DNA from: Paracoccus aerodenitrificans
GTDB taxonomy: Bacteria > Pseudomonadota > Alphaproteobacteria > Rhodobacterales > Rhodobacteraceae
Length of the DNA stretch: 64,000 bases
Assembly: GCF_027913215.1 (NCBI RefSeq)
Contig: NZ_CP115784.1
Location: 372,001 to 436,000, forward strand
Reading direction: 5' to 3'
Shown: positions 63,477 to 64,000 of the stretch, piece by piece
Position numbering within the stretch: the first letter of the stretch is position 1
Layout: each line of letters opens with the position of its first letter
Position numbers and translations under genes: made by a program
The notes under the pieces: model-generated
What the model saw: only the letters and a program-made list of their open reading frames with translations
Told to the model about the DNA's origin: nothing
The model's database searches: none

Positions 63477-64000
63477 ATGCAGATTGGCATTCTTCAATGT
63501 GGGCAGGCACCAGAGGCGCTGAAGGAACAGGCGGGCGATTATCCCGATATGTTCATGCGTCTGCTTGCGGGGCAGGGCTTCGATTTCCGCGTCTATCTTG
63601 TCGAGGAGATGCAGTTTCCCGAATCTGTCCGGGACGCGGAGGGCTGGCTTCTGACCGGCTCTCGCCACGGGGCCTATGAGCCGCATCTTTGGATTCCGCC
63701 GCTGGAGAAGTTCATCCGGGATGCTTACGACGCCTCGGTTCCGATGGTGGGGATCTGTTTCGGTCACCAGATCATCGCTCAGGCGCTTGGCGGCAAGGTC
63801 GAGAAATTCAGCGGAGGCTGGTCGGTCGGGGCGCAGCAATATGATTTCGACGGCGAGACGGTGACACTGAACGCATGGCATCAGGATCAGGTGACGATTC
63901 GCCCGGACAGCGCCGTCATCGCCGGAAGCAGCGGGTTCTGCGACAATGCGGCGCTGATCTATCCGGGTCATGCCTATACCGTGCAGGCGCATCCCGAGTT
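63477..64000 (+). CDS. Class I glutamine amidotransferase-like protein, cut by window edge
   Basis: The visible 174 residues start MQIGILQCGQAPEALKEQAG and include the nucleophile motif PMVGICFGHQI (Cys in GICFGHQ near residue 94). HAYTVQAHPE at the end supplies the catalytic His before the window ends. It is of the GuaA-like class I type that releases ammonia or cleaves gamma-glutamyl bonds. Being divergent from the transporter-ligase operon, it could remove the gamma-glutamyl group added by that ligase, as PuuD does in putrescine breakdown. This is inference. Its 3' end is missing. Confidence 0.85.
   Translation, partial: MQIGILQCGQAPEALKEQAGDYPDMFMRLLAGQGFDFRVYLVEEMQFPESVRDAEGWLLTGSRHGAYEPHLWIPPLEKFIRDAYDASVPMVGICFGHQIIAQALGGKVEKFSGGWSVGAQQYDFDGETVTLNAWHQDQVTIRPDSAVIAGSSGFCDNAALIYPGHAYTVQAHPE

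Overview
This window reads as ordinary chromosome from a GC-rich alphaproteobacterium, most likely a member of the Rhodobacteraceae close to Paracoccus. That placement is inferred from gene content: a TrcR/DUF1013 regulator, an Hsp20-DUF1150 pair, COQ9, a RluD-RpoH pair divergent from a DUF6476-type membrane protein, a Suv3-like helicase, PrpE, MaeB of the malic enzyme/phosphotransacetylase type, and densely packed genes with 4-base start/stop overlaps. No tRNA, rRNA, CRISPR array, prophage or conjugative module was seen.

Layout. 1-1347: a truncated secreted DUF1036-like gene with an IS5-family (IS427-like) element inserted 28 bases upstream of its start. 1608-4780: gltX, a zincin-like protein coupled to a PfkB-family sugar kinase, and a small secreted protein. 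4958-9698: a Bax-inhibitor-like membrane protein, a quinone oxidoreductase, an XRE regulator, a histidinol-phosphatase and MgtE. 9907-14169: propionyl-CoA synthetase and malic enzyme. 14413-19027: a nucleoside salvage operon cdd-deoA-deoB-add-upp. 19091-28940: a SPOR protein, an M48-like protein without its zinc motif, rpoH, rluD, a small membrane protein, a BMFP protein, lgt-midA-pgeF, an Lrp regulator, trxB and an unknown protein. 29199-32566: a fused sulfate adenylyltransferase/APS kinase followed, past a terminator, by two glycosyltransferase-like genes. 32624-41385: Hsp20-DUF1150, purE-purK-NUDIX, an M19 dipeptidase, GNAT, PepF, a hydrolase, an SCP2 protein and a TPR protein. 41411-52366: a Suv3-like helicase, a PPOX flavoprotein, a lytic transglycosylase, a deacylase-recO pair, tandem META lipoproteins, rpsU, COQ9 coupled to an oxidoreductase, an RNase T2 and trcR. 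52417-64000: an SH3b protein, a succinate-semialdehyde dehydrogenase, a P1 peptidase, a Kef-type antiporter, and an amino-acid-type ABC transporter operon ending in a glutamine-synthetase-like ligase, divergent from a class I amidotransferase cut by the right edge.

How the genes fit together. The cdd-deoA-deoB-add-upp genes form a complete-looking route for recovering bases and pentose from nucleosides. Lgt, MidA and PgeF form one coupled operon. The right end looks like an uptake and gamma-glutamylation module for an amine or amino acid. The main non-textbook observations are a short dispersed repeat present three times, a same-frame permease/ligase junction, the dead-looking M48 protein next to rpoH, an RNase T2 with altered second active-site motif, tandem META lipoproteins, and the IS sitting just upstream of the DUF1036 gene. 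I found no convincing wholly new defence or mobile system.
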